The notes under the pieces: model-generated
Database searches by the model: none
Told to the model about the DNA's origin: nothing
What the model saw: the letters and a program-made list of their open reading frames with translations, nothing else
DNA from: Salticus scenicus
Taxonomy: Eukaryota; Arthropoda; Arachnida; Araneae; Salticidae
Length of the DNA: 64,000 nucleotides
NCBI GenBank assembly: GCA_963930645.1
Contig: OZ005652.1
Coordinates: 266,289,506 to 266,353,505, forward strand
Direction: 5' to 3'
Program-made: the position numbers and the translations under genes
Shown: positions 13,301 to 24,803 of the stretch, piece after piece
Layout: each line of letters begins with the position of its first letter
Numbering within the stretch: the first letter of the stretch is position 1

Positions 13301-14210
13301 ATTAACACTTTTCAACCTTGTTGGGAAGTGTTAAAATTTTTATAATAGAAAGTGTTAAAAACGCTTAATGTAAACGAAAGTACAATTTTAGCATATATTT
13401 ATTAATAGCTCTTTATATAACTGAATATAACTGAATACAACTGCTGAATAACTGAATAACTGAATATAACTGCTCTTTATATAACTGAATGCTATATTCT
13501 ATGTAAAGCATTTTCTTTTCTTCTTATAAATAACACATTTGAATTTCATAAATCGTCCTGCAAAGTAAAGTTTTTAAAATTTAGTTTAAAGAAATATCTC
13601 TCATAAAACGCAACGCTTTGGAATACTTTTGTGTGTCCCTGTACACAAATCAGTGGTTGGTGCTATTTACTTCATTTCATACAGGAAACATCCGATAGGG
13701 AACTTGAATAACATATTTCAATTTCATTAAAATTTGTGTAAAGTAATGGTATGAAAATATTGTTTATAGAAATGCTTCTCATAGAACACAATGCTTTGAA
13801 ATATTTTCTGGGGTCCCTGTACAGACACCAGTAGAGGTATAAACTCCATTTTCAACAGGAAACATCCGATAGTGAACTTGTATAACATATTTCAATTTCA
13901 TTAAGATTTTTGTACAGTAAGGTTATGAAAATACGGTTTATAGAAATGCCTCCCATAGAACACAATGCTTTGAAATATTTTCGGGGGTCCCAGTACACAA
14001 ACCAGTAGAGGTATAAACTCCATTTTAAATAGAGAATATCCGATTGTGAACTTGAATAATATATATCAGTTTCAAGAAATTCCGTAAATATTTACGGGAG
14101 TTAGAGCACGGACAAACAGACAGACGGACAGGCAGATAGACAGACGGGCAGACAGACAGACAAACCGAAGTCATTAACCCTTTTCAACCTTGTTGGAAAG
14201 TGTTAAAAAA
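10388..14210 (-). repeat. Family B tandem array 2
   Basis: This is the second array of the repeat at 5024. Boxes of the CCCTGTACACAAACC type occur near 11130, 11300, 11468, 11755, 11923, 12091, 12637, 12800, 12973, 13147, 13640, 13814 and 13990. Neighbouring boxes are mostly 168-176 bp apart (for example 12800, 12973, 13147, and 13640, 13814, 13990). CAGACAGACGGACAG microsatellites end several cycles (11605, 12220, 13275, 14110). An AACACTTTTC/GGAAAGTGTT hairpin at 13304-13332 lies inside the array and another closes it at 14176-14204, so two elements may lie side by side. A 264-bp MITE interrupts it at 12257. Period and core motif tie it to families A and C. Confidence 0.85.
12257..12520. 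mobile_element. 264-bp MITE in a TA target, inside family B
   Basis: Terminal inverted repeats begin CACTGCAAAA and end TTTCTACAGTG. Long internal arms (GCCAGTATTTCTCTGTCAAA against its complement near 12445-12470) make most of the element one hairpin. It is flanked by TA at 12255-12256 and 12521-12522. Removing it restores the sequence ATCATATTCACACTT, which matches other family B cycles (AATAATATTCACACTT near 6370), so the target site is confirmed by an unoccupied relative. There is no coding capacity. A TA target and CACTG ends fit a Tc1/mariner-like or related DNA-transposon derivative. Confidence 0.9.
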
Positions 14211-15317
14211 GGGAAACAATTTTTGATTATCTTTGTCATCTACATTTTTTTTTTTTTTTTTAATTTCTTTGTACAATATTTTAAAAATAATATTTGCATT
14301 AAAATGACTAAAAATATTAATGATCAAGAAAAACAACGTTTCTTAATTCGTAAATTATATTGTAAAGAGGTAAAAACTTAGTTGTTTCACTCCTCAGTAC
14401 AGCTCTTTTGTTTGAATTTAACTGATTTCATACGTATAAAAAAAATTTAAAAATAAATAAAAAAGGAAAGAAAAAGAAAAGAAAGAAAAGTACACTTTTC
14501 TGTATCGTATTTGCAATGGTCATTCTGATTTTCCAAAAAAGAAATGTAAATGGAATTTGAAATATCTGTATTAAAAAAAAGATTTGTGTGAACAGCCATT
14601 TATTAACAAATGTGTTCAAGTGGTAAGTAATAAACGCAGTATTAAAGCCTTATTTATTTATTTATTTATTTGACAAAAATGTTTTAAAGTTTCGAAGTAT
14701 GCTTTTGTTCAAGTGCTGAATTATAGGAATTCAAATTGTCTTTCAAGAGTAAGTATTTCGGAGCATAAAATAATTGAGATAGTAAAGCTGCAATTGTTAC
14801 ATGTAAATACTAATTATCGTTAAATTTTTAAAAAATGAATAAAGCTTTTATATTATTATTTCACATATATAACGGCTTGTAAGCTTTGCAGAAAAGAAAA
14901 AACTACTAAATTTCAGTGTGTAGGAATAACCTAACAGATATGCCAATATATTAATTTATTCAAAAACATTGATAGTACTCGCCTATTTTTCCCAAATTTC
15001 TTCAAATGATTTTTTTCTTATTATTTTATCTTTAAAATTTTAATAATTTTAATAAATATTTATTTAATTTTTTTATTTGAACTTAATTTGACATATTTTT
15101 TTTTTTTTTAAATTGCCTGTTAAGAAAAGATAAACATTTCTCTAGAATAGAATTTACAAAGTGATAGATGACACGTACGGAAAAATTTCACACTCTTAAG
15201 CCTTCTATGTGAAAGAAGCATTTTGCTGTTGTTAATTACAGTTTTTAAATGTTTTGAATACCATTTTAAAAAATACATTTAATCGTAATAAAAAAAAAAA
15301 ATTAAGTGAATGTAGGG
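14211..15317. other. AT-rich spacer
   Basis: Poly(T), (TTTA)n and other AT-rich low-complexity stretches only. No gene or repeat family recognised. Confidence 0.55.
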
Positions 15318-15534
15318 TACAGTCGGTAACAAAAGTGTCGGAACACTAGCAAAAATTCCTATATAAAAAAAGCAGAGTTAATACTGTTTTGTTAAATAAA
15401 TCCTTGTCGAATCCTGTTCTTAGTCAGTGTAAGAACATGATTCGACAAGTATTTATTTAACAAAACCGTATGAAGTGTATTTTTTTTACATAGGAATTTT
15501 TGCTAGTGTTCGGACACTTTTGTTACCGACTGTA
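15318..15534. mobile_element. 217-bp palindromic MITE (Tc1/mariner type)
   Basis: The left end TACAGTCGGTAACAAAAGTG is matched in inverse by CACTTTTGTTACCGACTGTA at the right end, ending at 15534. The arms stay complementary almost to the centre near 15420, including CTTGTCGAATC/GATTCGACAAG, with small mismatches and length differences. The outermost TA on each side is the expected target duplication. It is non-coding and would fold into one long hairpin. The start CAGTCGGTAACAAAAGTGTC resembles Tc1-like termini; the exact family is not known to me. Confidence 0.92.
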
Positions 15535-15792
15535 TATTGGGAAAAGATGCTTCGATTGACAGGATGGTGTGTCACGTGATTACCTTGTATGCAGACGCCG
15601 CTGACCATTCGCTGATCATTTTTAGGAAATATATCAGTAACAAGAAGTATGATACTTTTTCCTATATTTAAAAGTTTCTTAATTTAATTTGGATCAATAA
15701 TTTATTTTTCTCCATCTGCTAAGTGTAAAGAAATTTTACTTCTCATATTGTTTCGTACTAGTTCGGAGTTAAACCCAACCAAACAACCAGCC

Positions 15793-16821
15793 CTTTTTAC
15801 TTTCCGAACACTATAGTGAGGAAAGTATTGTAATCATGTCAAAAATCCGAATTCGAGATTTTGATGTTTCTATACGTTTTGAGGTCCCCTGAGTCCGTTT
15901 TCACTATTTTTACGATGATGTATGTATGTGTGTGTGTATGTGTGTATGTGTGTATGTGTGTATGTGTGTATGTTTGTGAACACGCTAGCGTCTAAAGGCT
16001 TTGTTCGATTAACCTGAAAGTTGGTACGTATATTGTAAGTCACCATAGTACGAACCCTATAGATTTTGGTGAATCTAGCACTTATAGTTTTTTTACAGGG
16101 ACACAAAGAAAAATTCTTTATCATTATGGCCTATGGGACCAAAATCTTAAAACTGCGATAGCATCTAAACGCCTTATTCAATTGAGCAAAAATTTTATAC
16201 CCATATTATAGGTCACAGATACTCAATCTGTATAGATTTTGGAGAATCTAGCACTTACAGTTTTTTTACAGGGACACAAAGAAAAATTCTTTATCATTAA
16301 GGCCAATGGGGCCAAATTTTTAAAAGTGTGATAGCGTCTAAACGCCTTATTAATCTGAGCAAAAAAATTGTACACATGTTATAGGTCGCATTTGCACCAA
16401 CTGTATAGATTTTGGTGAATCTAGCACTACAGTTTTTTTACAGGGACACAAAGGAAAATTCTTTATCATTATGGCCTATGAGACCAAATTTTTAAAAGTG
16501 CGATAGCATCTAAACGCCTTATTCAATTGAGCTGAAAATTTGTATGAATATTATAAATCACTGTTGCACTAACTATAAGCATTTTGGTGAATCTAGCATC
16601 TATAGATTTTTACAGGGACAAAACGAAAAATTCTTTATCATTATGATCTAAGGGCTCAAAGTTCAGTAGCGTTAAATAAAACCTCGTGTGATATATGGAG
16701 AAAAAAACACTCTATTATGGTTTTCTCTCTTTTGTTTGTTTAGCAATTCCTCTTTCTTTATTTTATCTACAAAACTGTTATTTACTCAATGTTCGGAAAG
16801 TCGAGTGGAGTCACTCCAGAT
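15793..16821 (+). repeat. Family A element, most complete copy
   Basis: The left end has a TACTTTCC (15798-15805)/GGAAAGTA (15820-15827) hairpin. About 90 bp follow, then a GTAT/GTGT microsatellite (15919-15977), then tandem units of 172-173 bp whose ACAGGGACA boxes start near 16095, 16268, 16440 and 16612. Each unit carries GATAGCGTCTAAACGCCTTA, TTTTGGTGAATCTAGCACTT and TTATCATTATGGCCTATGGG in order. The right end has TGTTCGGAAAGTCGAG followed by a GGAGTCACTCC mini-hairpin (16807-16817). A second copy at 38090-38100 ends identically, so this is a true boundary. There is no coding capacity. Ends and internal tandem repeats point to a non-autonomous mobile element of unknown class. Confidence 0.85.
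15919..15977 (+). repeat. GTAT/GTGT microsatellite inside family A
   Basis: Alternating GTAT and GTGT units. The same position is occupied by a shorter GTAT run in the 25.0-kb copy (25140-25158). Confidence 0.9.
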
Positions 16822-18120
16822 TTTTTAGTTAGATATGTAAACCGTAGTTTAAACAGGAAAACAATAATTTGGATGATTTTTAAAAAATATTCTCTGGCCA
16901 TTCCGCAAAACCAATAAAAGGGGCAGATTTTGTGCTTAACGTTTTTGTGCAAGATAACGAAAAATGTTTTTGGGTTAAAATTCCAGTAGTTTTACAATGA
17001 GAAAATAAGGCTGTTTCTTTTTGTTTTATTTCTCGTTTCAAATAAATGTCATATTTTACATTAAAATCCTATAAGTCATTTTGCCCTATACCGACGACCA
17101 TTTTACCAGAAGATTGGTAAAGATAGGCAATCAAAAAAGTTATGGAAAATATTTAATGTTTTGCCAAAATAAATAAATAAATGGAAATGCATCTCCAACA
17201 TGGCGACAAAAATATAAAAGTCGCCATGGAGGTCATATACTAAAGCTGTATTTCCTGGAGAAGTATAAAAACTGGGTCATTAAACATGTAATTTATTTTT
17301 AAAGTTTCTTTTAAATGATTTTTGTTTAATTAGCATTAGCATTTCATAAAACACTATTAATTCTACACTTATAGCGATTTGGCTTCTGATAAATTAAAAC
17401 TTAAATTGGGTGAGAAAATTGGTTCAAGGTTTAATGAATTTTAAATTTCAATGTTAAACATGAAAATAAATAAAGTTCAAAAATTCTACACGGGTTAGCT
17501 AGTAAATAAATAAAATTATGAACTAGTAAAAGTAATTAAGTGCAATATTACTAAATTATTATTAAAATTAATCTTTATATTACCTTTCTTTTTACATTGC
17601 TCTTTTCCGTTCTTGCCAATAAAATACTCTTTTATATTTACAACTTATACATACAGTTTTCAATAAGAAACCTGTCAATTCTTCAAGCTTATAATTTCTA
17701 AAAATTTTATTTCTAATTCCTTATCTCTTTTAAATGAACGTGTCACATGCAACAAGAAACTTTTCAAGCTGAATTAATGTCATTTTCCCTGAGGGAATTC
17801 AAAACATATCCCAGAAAAAAAAGTGTATTATCTTCCTAATTTAGAAATGAAAGAAGGTGAGTACCAATAACATCAAAATGTCATTTATGCATTGCAATCA
17901 TATCATGATAAATAGAGAAGCATAGAATTTTGTTTTAATCGGTATATGCTGCCTAATAAAAGATGTTTTATTTTATATGTTTATAAATTACTTTTTTTTT
18001 AATTTAACCCGGGTGATTAAAAAGGCAGATTAAATTGAATTTAACATTTTATAAGGAATTCGTCTTAAATGGGGGTGATTATAAAGTAAATATACAATAA
18101 TAAATTTTTTAATCACAGTT
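16822..18120. other. AT-rich spacer with one stem-loop
   Basis: Only one structure stands out: CATGGCGAC at 17199-17207 and GTCGCCATG at 17220-17228, a perfect 9-bp stem with a 12-base loop. No gene is recognised. Confidence 0.5.
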
Positions 18121-18217
18121 TATTTCAAAAATTACGCTAATAATTAAACATATATAATACCAGGACACACTTTTAGAACGTTTCAGTATATCAACTTTTC
18201 ACAAAATGGCACGGCCT

Positions 18218-18302
18218 CTAGCGTTTCTCAGTGGTTCGGAAAATATGGCGCAACATATCTGCTGTATTTTCTTTAATTGTAGTTGTAATCCGCTTTTTAA
18301 AC
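18218..18302 (-). pseudogene. Transposase C-terminal fragment, minus strand
   Basis: Minus-strand reading gives FKKRITTTIKENTADMLRHI followed by FRTTEKR and a TAG stop at 18218-18220. This matches the C-terminal end of a common arthropod Tc1/mariner-superfamily transposase (Mos1/Tc3-like annotation in databases), where an LKxRIxxAIxxITPDML-type helix precedes the end. It points the opposite way from the catalytic fragment starting at 18374, although in an intact gene it would lie downstream on the same strand. Family assignment is from motif memory. Confidence 0.65.
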
Positions 18303-18373
18303 TATTCAGTGTTGCGAATTTTTACCCAGTACCCGTTACATTTCATAAATCTTCTTGCAAGGGAATCTAGGGT

Positions 18374-18610
18374 GTGAAATATGGTGACTGTGGAGTCCAA
18401 AGTCTTGGTGACATGTTGGAACAATTCTTAGTGCAACAATCAAGAAGTCGTGGGATCACGGATACCGTTGTTTTCCAACAAAAGGGAGCATCTCCTGCAT
18501 TTCGCCCGGTTTTTTCGGTACTACATAAATCACGTTTTCCGTCGGAGATGGATCGTCGATGCTCGCCAAGAATGCGGACTCCACGGTTACTAGTTTTTAA
18601 CTATCCTTAA
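18374..18610 (+). pseudogene. Transposase DDE-region fragment, plus strand
   Basis: An open frame of 78 codons contains LGDMLEQFLVQQ, then TDTVVFQQKGASPAFRPVF, then FPSEMDRRCSPRMRTPR. The family pattern at these places is YLDMLExxLxPQ, then VxFQQDGAPxHF, then FPxRWIGRRxPxxWPPRSPDL. The second catalytic Asp of the DDE triad (QQDGAP) is Lys here, and the RSPDLTPLDFF block is lost, so it cannot encode an active enzyme. The methionine is not a meaningful start; the fragment begins and ends within the domain. Its partner C-terminal piece lies inverted at 18218-18302. Confidence 0.72.
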
Positions 18611-19064
18611 TTACTTTGCAGGGGATTTATAAAATATAAAGTGTAAAGTGAACATACAAAATATTAAACAGCTTAAACAAAATATTATAGCGCCAATTGA
18701 GAAAATTATACCAGCTATGTTAAGGAATATTTTCTGAGCCACAGTGGAATTCTTCATTAAGTGCGAGCGATATTCAAAGGGTAATACATTGAAATGTACT
18801 AAAAATGAGTCCTGCTATGATAAATTTTTGATGAATAAAGTTTGATTAATAATGTCTGGAGTTTAGAAATTGCACTTTTTTTTTCGAATAAAGACGTCAT
18901 CTTATTGCTGTTTCTTTTCTTTTTCCCAAAGGACTACAATATTTTCTAACTTTTATTTAAACATTAAAATTATGTTCGTTTATCGAATAATTTACGTTTC
19001 TCTGATTATGATTATTTTTCGGAGAAACAACAGTATTTTCTAACTTTTATCCATATATAGTTAG
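18611..19064. other. AT-rich spacer
   Basis: No gene or repeat family recognised. Confidence 0.5.
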
Positions 19065-19140
19065 AAGTCGAATGATTAGTCCAGTGTGTAGATCATTGAC
19101 ACGTTTTGCTTAAAATCCAGGATTGATTCCTGATCTGAAC
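19065..19140 (+). repeat. tRNA-like (SINE head) relic
   Basis: An A-box-like TTAGTCCAGTGTG (about 19077) is followed 45 bp later by a B-box-like GATTGATTCC (19121-19130; consensus GGTTCGANTCC). A TTTTGCTTAAAA stem-loop sits at the anticodon position. Acceptor pairing is poor and the B box deviates from consensus, so this is a decayed tRNA-derived sequence, probably a SINE head, not a tRNA gene. Confidence 0.4.
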
Positions 19141-20993
19141 CTTTTTGGAACTTTTGGTAGCTGTTTCACCATTCATTCTATAAAACGTAAATTGTGTTCG
19201 TGAGCTATATCTTTATATATATCAAGAAATACTCTTAAAGTTTGTTAGAGTTTCTATAAGCACGTTTTTAAATGCATGTTCCTATTTCGTTTTACTAATG
19301 AAGAAAAACTTAAAGCTTTTGTTTCTGTTTTATTATAGCTATAATTATGTTATTTTTTATACCTTAACCTTCCAATAAAAAAAAAAAAAAAAAAAAGGTG
19401 AGAGAGAACGGTTACACAACAAAAAACATAAACGTTGAGAAGAAAATAGCGACAGTAAAATTATCAAAGAAAGTATTTCTGAACATTTTAAAATTGTATT
19501 TAGATGATATCAAACTATTTAAAAAAAAGCATTTAAATACGATTTGCCTTTGGCTAAAAAGTAAATTACTTAATTGATTATAAAGGCATAATATTTCTGT
19601 CATTATTTAGATAATCAAATTTTAATAGACTATCTATAATTAGAATATCTATTATTATAACGTCCGAGGACGTTATTTAATTTTTTGTATATCCTAGGAT
19701 GCGTTTTAGTTAGATAATTTATTCTAAGAAACACAAATTTTTATTTATTGTAAATAATGAAAAACGGCATTCATGTAAAACGTATTTTTTTCATTAATTA
19801 TTTTGTATTAGTCTTTTAATAATATCATTGCTGAATCAAAACTGAAATCAAAACTGAATGTTCATACCTTTTAATATAAATATTGTAAAAAATCTCATGC
19901 AAATAAAATACAACATTATTATCCCCCCCCCCCCATTTTATTGCTTTTTCGTAAACAACCTTTAAAAGACTGGAAGTTCAATTTTTAAAAGTAAGTAAAG
20001 TAAAAATCGGTATTTTAATTGTATAATGGTGAAAAAACATTTTAAATATAAAATATTATTAATATGCATCATTATTCTTTTAAAAACACGAAAGAAAATG
20101 AATTTATTTTGACAGTTTCTCTTTTCTTTAAAATATTTGAAGGAAATAAATATTATAAATGGATCACATCATGCGTAAAACCAAATTTCAATTTTTTAAA
20201 CTGTCAAGTTGGCTTGAGAAATCGCATTAAATTGAAAATCTAAAACATGTCAAAATATAAATCATTTTCTAAATTCATGCTTCGGTATGGAAATATAAAA
20301 TTTGCATACAATTCTAATATCATAAAATCTCATGCATTTTTTATAGTCTTTCAATAAGAAAATTTTATGGGAATTTTTCATCCACATGATGCTCCAGGAA
20401 CAACTCTCAAATGTAATAAACATTAGTTTTATTTTAGAAATAAATCTACTTTCAAAAATTTTATCTTTTTTGGGAAAGAAGTTTTCCACATATATCTTTA
20501 AATGATAATGATATATTTGAATCTTTTTGTGGATAACTTTAATGATGCAAGGGAAAAAAAAAACCATTTTAACAGTTTACGTATTTATCAATTATGTCAA
20601 AATTTCCTAAAGTTTTGTTATTTAAAAATCATCTAAAAATTTATAATTGTTAAATATATATATACTTATTATTTATATGCTAGATAATTGTCAGCGCTTT
20701 AATAAAAACAATATGTACAATAACTTTAATTTACAATGATTCAGAAAATTATTAGATTGTCATGAAATTCAAAATGTTTCTAAAAGTAGCACAGCAACAT
20801 ATTTGATTGCCAATTGGTTTTCTATTAAAGTGGTTTACTACATAGAGATAGAAGATTCATAGATTACAGAAATATTTTTATACGACAGTTAATTCTCATA
20901 TGTGAATTAGATTAACAAAAATAAAAAGGAATTAAATAATATAAGAAAATAAAAATTGAAAGAAATTCATCAACATTCATTTTTCGCTTGCTA
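19141..20993. other. AT-rich spacer with small hairpin
   Basis: Contains a perfect 9-bp inverted repeat with a 2-base centre at 19657-19676 (arms ATAACGTCC/GGACGTTAT), poly(A) at 19377-19396 and poly(C) near 19922-19934. No gene is recognised. Confidence 0.5.
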
Positions 20994-21911
20994 TCTATAT
21001 ATATATAAACGGCTAAGAGATTTCCTTGGACTCTGTTTGTCTGTGTGTGGACGCAAAATTTCCACAAAATTTTCATACTTCAGTTAATTTTAAAAATCTA
21101 ATTGTCCGATCGATAAGCTGTTTAATCCGACGGATTCAGAAAAATCGCCCTTTTTTATTTGGTACCTTATTTGTAACGAAATTTTGATTAGGTTTTTTAA
21201 AATTAATTAAAGTCTGAAAGTAATAACCTGGTAATAGCTTAAAAATTGGACATTTAAATTTTTAATTGTTGACAAAAAAAAAAAAAAAATTGTAAGGTTT
21301 CTTTCTTTTCTTTCTTTTTTTTTCAGCATAAAGTGAAATATACTTTCACGCGAAAAGTAAAAAAATAGAAAATATTAAATTTGCTCATATGAAAAATATA
21401 TGAAAATGGAGTAAAAAGAAATATTAATATACCTCAGTTTTAGATTTTTTTTCTTTTGTTTAAATAGTATAATTTTGGCACGGATGAATGGCACGAAAGC
21501 TGGCACGAAAGCTGATTTAGCATTATATTATAGAGCTTTACTTATTGATAATCCTGAGTAACTTTTAAAATTTTAATGTTGAAATAGATCGCTGCCCAAG
21601 GCAGCGGGGAACCAAAGCGGGCTTTAGAGTAATTTTATGAATTATTTATTTATTTATTAATTTTTCTTTTTTTATGTATAAAGCGATATAGAAAAAAGTT
21701 TCCTTTAAATATAGTGACCAGCGAAGCGGATAAACCTTCGTTGATTCCCTACCTTCATTGATTTCATAAATTTAAAATGATTTCATTAACAAACTTTGAT
21801 CTTTGATTTTGAGGAAGCAGTATCTGGCCGAGTTTTGTACATTTCGAGTTTAATTTTAAAAATTTTCCTGCATTTAGAATTCGGTTCGTTCCCGAACCGG
21901 GGCTTTTCTAG
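20994..21911 (+). mobile_element. Non-autonomous Helitron with complete ends
   Basis: The 5' end reads A|TCTATATATATATAAACGG. The 3' end has an inverted repeat CGGTTCG (21882-21888) and CGAACCG (21893-21899) with a 4-base loop, then 8 bases, then CTAG at 21908-21911 followed by host T. This is the standard Helitron layout: TC start, subterminal hairpin, CTRR end, insertion between A and T without target duplication. The 918-bp interior has no RepHel (HUH/helicase) coding region. A segment near 21079-21190 (TAATTTTAAAAATCTAATTG, then GTCCGATCGATAAGC) recurs near 48095-48200. Confidence 0.85.
21882..21911 (+). terminator. Helitron 3' hairpin and CTAG end
   Basis: A 7-bp stem with a 4-base loop sits 8 bases before CTAG. 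In Helitrons this hairpin is thought to signal the end of rolling-circle transposition; it is not a transcription terminator. Confidence 0.8.
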
Positions 21912-22150
21912 TATAAAATAAAAAACTACTTTATGCTAAGAAACAGTCTCTTACTATGCAATTACTTTTTCAAAATTGTACATATAAGAGAGTTTTATTA
22001 AATACAATAAAGTTGGTAATAAATCGATAAAAAGCGAAAACGAAAGAGTATTATACTTTATATGCGCGCACAACAGCACACTTCAGTTACTGTGGTATGA
22101 AAAGTATTTATCAACAGAGAGCAAGAAATTTTCAAAAACCGAACTTTCAA

Positions 22151-22187
<37 letters not shown>

Positions 22188-22630
22188 ACTACTGCTGCTT
22201 TCTCCCCCCCCCCCTTTTTTTTTTCTTGGTTTATACAATAACGTGGATTTTGGCAGTTTTGTACAGAAATGTGTGATAAATAGGAGGATTTTAGGTGATA
22301 TTATTATTGGAGTAAGACAAAACTTTTGAGTTATAAAAGTTTTATACATAAAAAACTGTTCATACAGATCTTATCAGATTTTGCCAAGATATACATGAGC
22401 TGATTGTGGTGTGTAGTATGTAACTATTTTTTTCATTTTTCACAAATTTGATTTTATTTATTTTACTTTACTTTTCAAAGCATCCGTGGTTAGTGTCTAG
22501 ATTACTTTTGTTTTTAAGTTCTCTTACCTCAAAAGACACGTGAAGTAATTATCCAAAATTTCTGTCGAAGACAGACAAAGATATTTCACTTAATTTAAGA
22601 CATATTTTATCAAAATATTTCAACTAGGGG

Positions 22631-22668
<38 letters not shown>

Positions 22669-23109
22669 GACTGAATTACTTTTTAAATGAAGGGGAAATT
22701 TTGTTTCTTTATTTACCTACTTTACGGTACAGGAGAAAATTTAGGAGTTTTTTCCTAGTCAAAAGGTGTCAAAACTGATGATGTCATTAAAAGATGGGAG
22801 ATATTTTGTAGATCTAGTTTGAACAAGGGGTGTTTTTGATACTTTACAAAAATGTTGTATCTTGCTTATAAAACTGTGCTTATAAAGTATGATAATGCAT
22901 TACTGCTTTTACTGATATTTTTCACACGACGGATATAACTGCTATTGAATACGGAAAAGGAAATGAAATTTGGTCAAATTTAATATTATTTTCGAACATA
23001 GTATATGCTTAAAAAAAGAAAATAATTATAGCCAAGTAAAAGCTATAATTGTAATAGTTAAAAATTACAATAGAATTTAAATGTAAATTGTTATATGGCT
23101 ATTTATATT
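21912..23109. other. AT-rich spacer with long microsatellites
   Basis: Contains poly(A) at 22155-22186, a poly(C)/poly(T) run at 22203-22224 and (AT)n at 22634-22662. It may include the body of the Helitron ending at 23202, whose 5' end I could not place. Confidence 0.5.
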
Positions 23110-23202
23110 TATGCTTATCGAGAATAAGTGGGCAAAGCCCCTGTTAAGATTCGTTACTAGAACGAGTCAGTGAGCAAAGCGAGCAGTGGGCGAGCCCCCT
23201 AG
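23110..23202 (+). mobile_element. Helitron-like 3' end
   Basis: GTGGGCAAAGCCCC is followed by GAGCAAAGCGAGC and then a GGGC/GCCC hairpin ending in CTAG at 23199-23202 with T next. GC-rich CGAGCCC hairpins before CTAG|T match the other Helitron ends in this window (21911, 45100, 48503). No convincing TC start is visible upstream. Confidence 0.55.
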
Positions 23203-24220
23203 TCTATAATAAAATAGAAACAAATAAAAAGAAATATACTGATATTTCTCTACTGTTTGGAGCCACTTATGTTCCAAAATAAAACAATCTGAAAAAACAC
23301 AGATGTGACAGGGCCAGTGTAAACAGTACTGATAAAATTAAGGAAGTTATTTCTGTATATACATAAAGCTTGGTTAGTAAGACTACAATTATATAAGATT
23401 TTAAACTATGCAAATGTATGTTATACAATGACACAACCATAATTAAGGGGATGGTGGATAGTTTTCGAAATTACTGTCTTAAATTTGTAAAAGTTAGCAT
23501 ACATACACATTGAAATATTTCAATATTATGCGTATTACAATTTTTGAAAACTTGTGAAATTAAAAAAAAAAAAAGAAAATTCAAAATTTTTGCATTATTT
23601 TACGGCTCAATATTTTTGATAATATGTTATATATTATGCGTCAATATACTATAAATTATTCAATATATTTGTACATTATTTTACAGATTGATTAATATAT
23701 TAATTTTTTTTAAACCTTTTTATGTTTGAATATTGTAACTTTGCATGAAGTGTCAATGCTCAAACTTAAAAAAAATATAGATATTTTTTTTAATCTAATT
23801 TATCAAAATTAACAAAGTAATACACAAATATGTTCCGAATACATTGGTAAACTAAAATAGTGTAAAATAGAGGAGAAAATTTAAAAACTGAGTCGCATAG
23901 AACTTTTAAAAATTTGCAATAAAATTAAAATTTTTAATTTTAATTTTTTTAACTATTAAAAAATTTACAGAAAATTTAAAATATTTAATATTGGTACATT
24001 TTAATGAATACGACTGCAAACATTCCTATCTCTAAAGCACTAATTTGAAATAATGATTTTCAACGTTCACCATTTTTGTAACAATAAAAATAATAATTAT
24101 AAGATAAAAAACTATTGTATACCGTGTTTTTAAATTTTCTGATGAATCATTAATAAAATACGCAAGGATAAAATGTAATATTTAAGCACGCGGACTCAGT
24201 TCAATGAAATAATGATAGTG

Positions 24221-24253
<33 letters not shown>

Positions 24254-24423
24254 GGTTTTAATTAGCACCGTGACAAAAGCGACATTAGCACTTATCAATG
24301 TGTACAAAATTTTTAAAATGATAATGACGTGAATTTTTGTGAGATGCATAATTTAACTTTTTATAATTTTTCAACGTTCACGTTGAATTAAATGTATTTA
24401 TTTTTATGTCGAAAGAAAATGGA

Positions 24424-24465
<42 letters not shown>

Positions 24466-24767
24466 GCAACAATTAAATTATAGCTAATATTTTAATTACT
24501 ATTTTATTGCTATTAAGAGTTTATTATTTTCATATTTTAATTAATTAAAAGAAAACTATTCGAAAATCTGACTTCGAAGTATTGTGTTGTCACCGGGTTC
24601 TGAGCTACTGTGAAAGTTTCAAATGTCTAGCTAGTAGGGAAGCTAGTTAAAAATAGATTGCAAGTTTTGTATTGGACAAACAAACAAGAATCGAAGTTAA
24701 TAAAAACATGGTAACAACATACTTTTAAATTCATGACAGTATTGACAAGTACTACAAATAGTTGTCT

Positions 24768-24803
<36 letters not shown>

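Noticed and set aside
22152..22349. Minus-strand frame with a poly-Phe end
   Set aside because: The end is encoded by the poly(A) run; the remainder has no domain.
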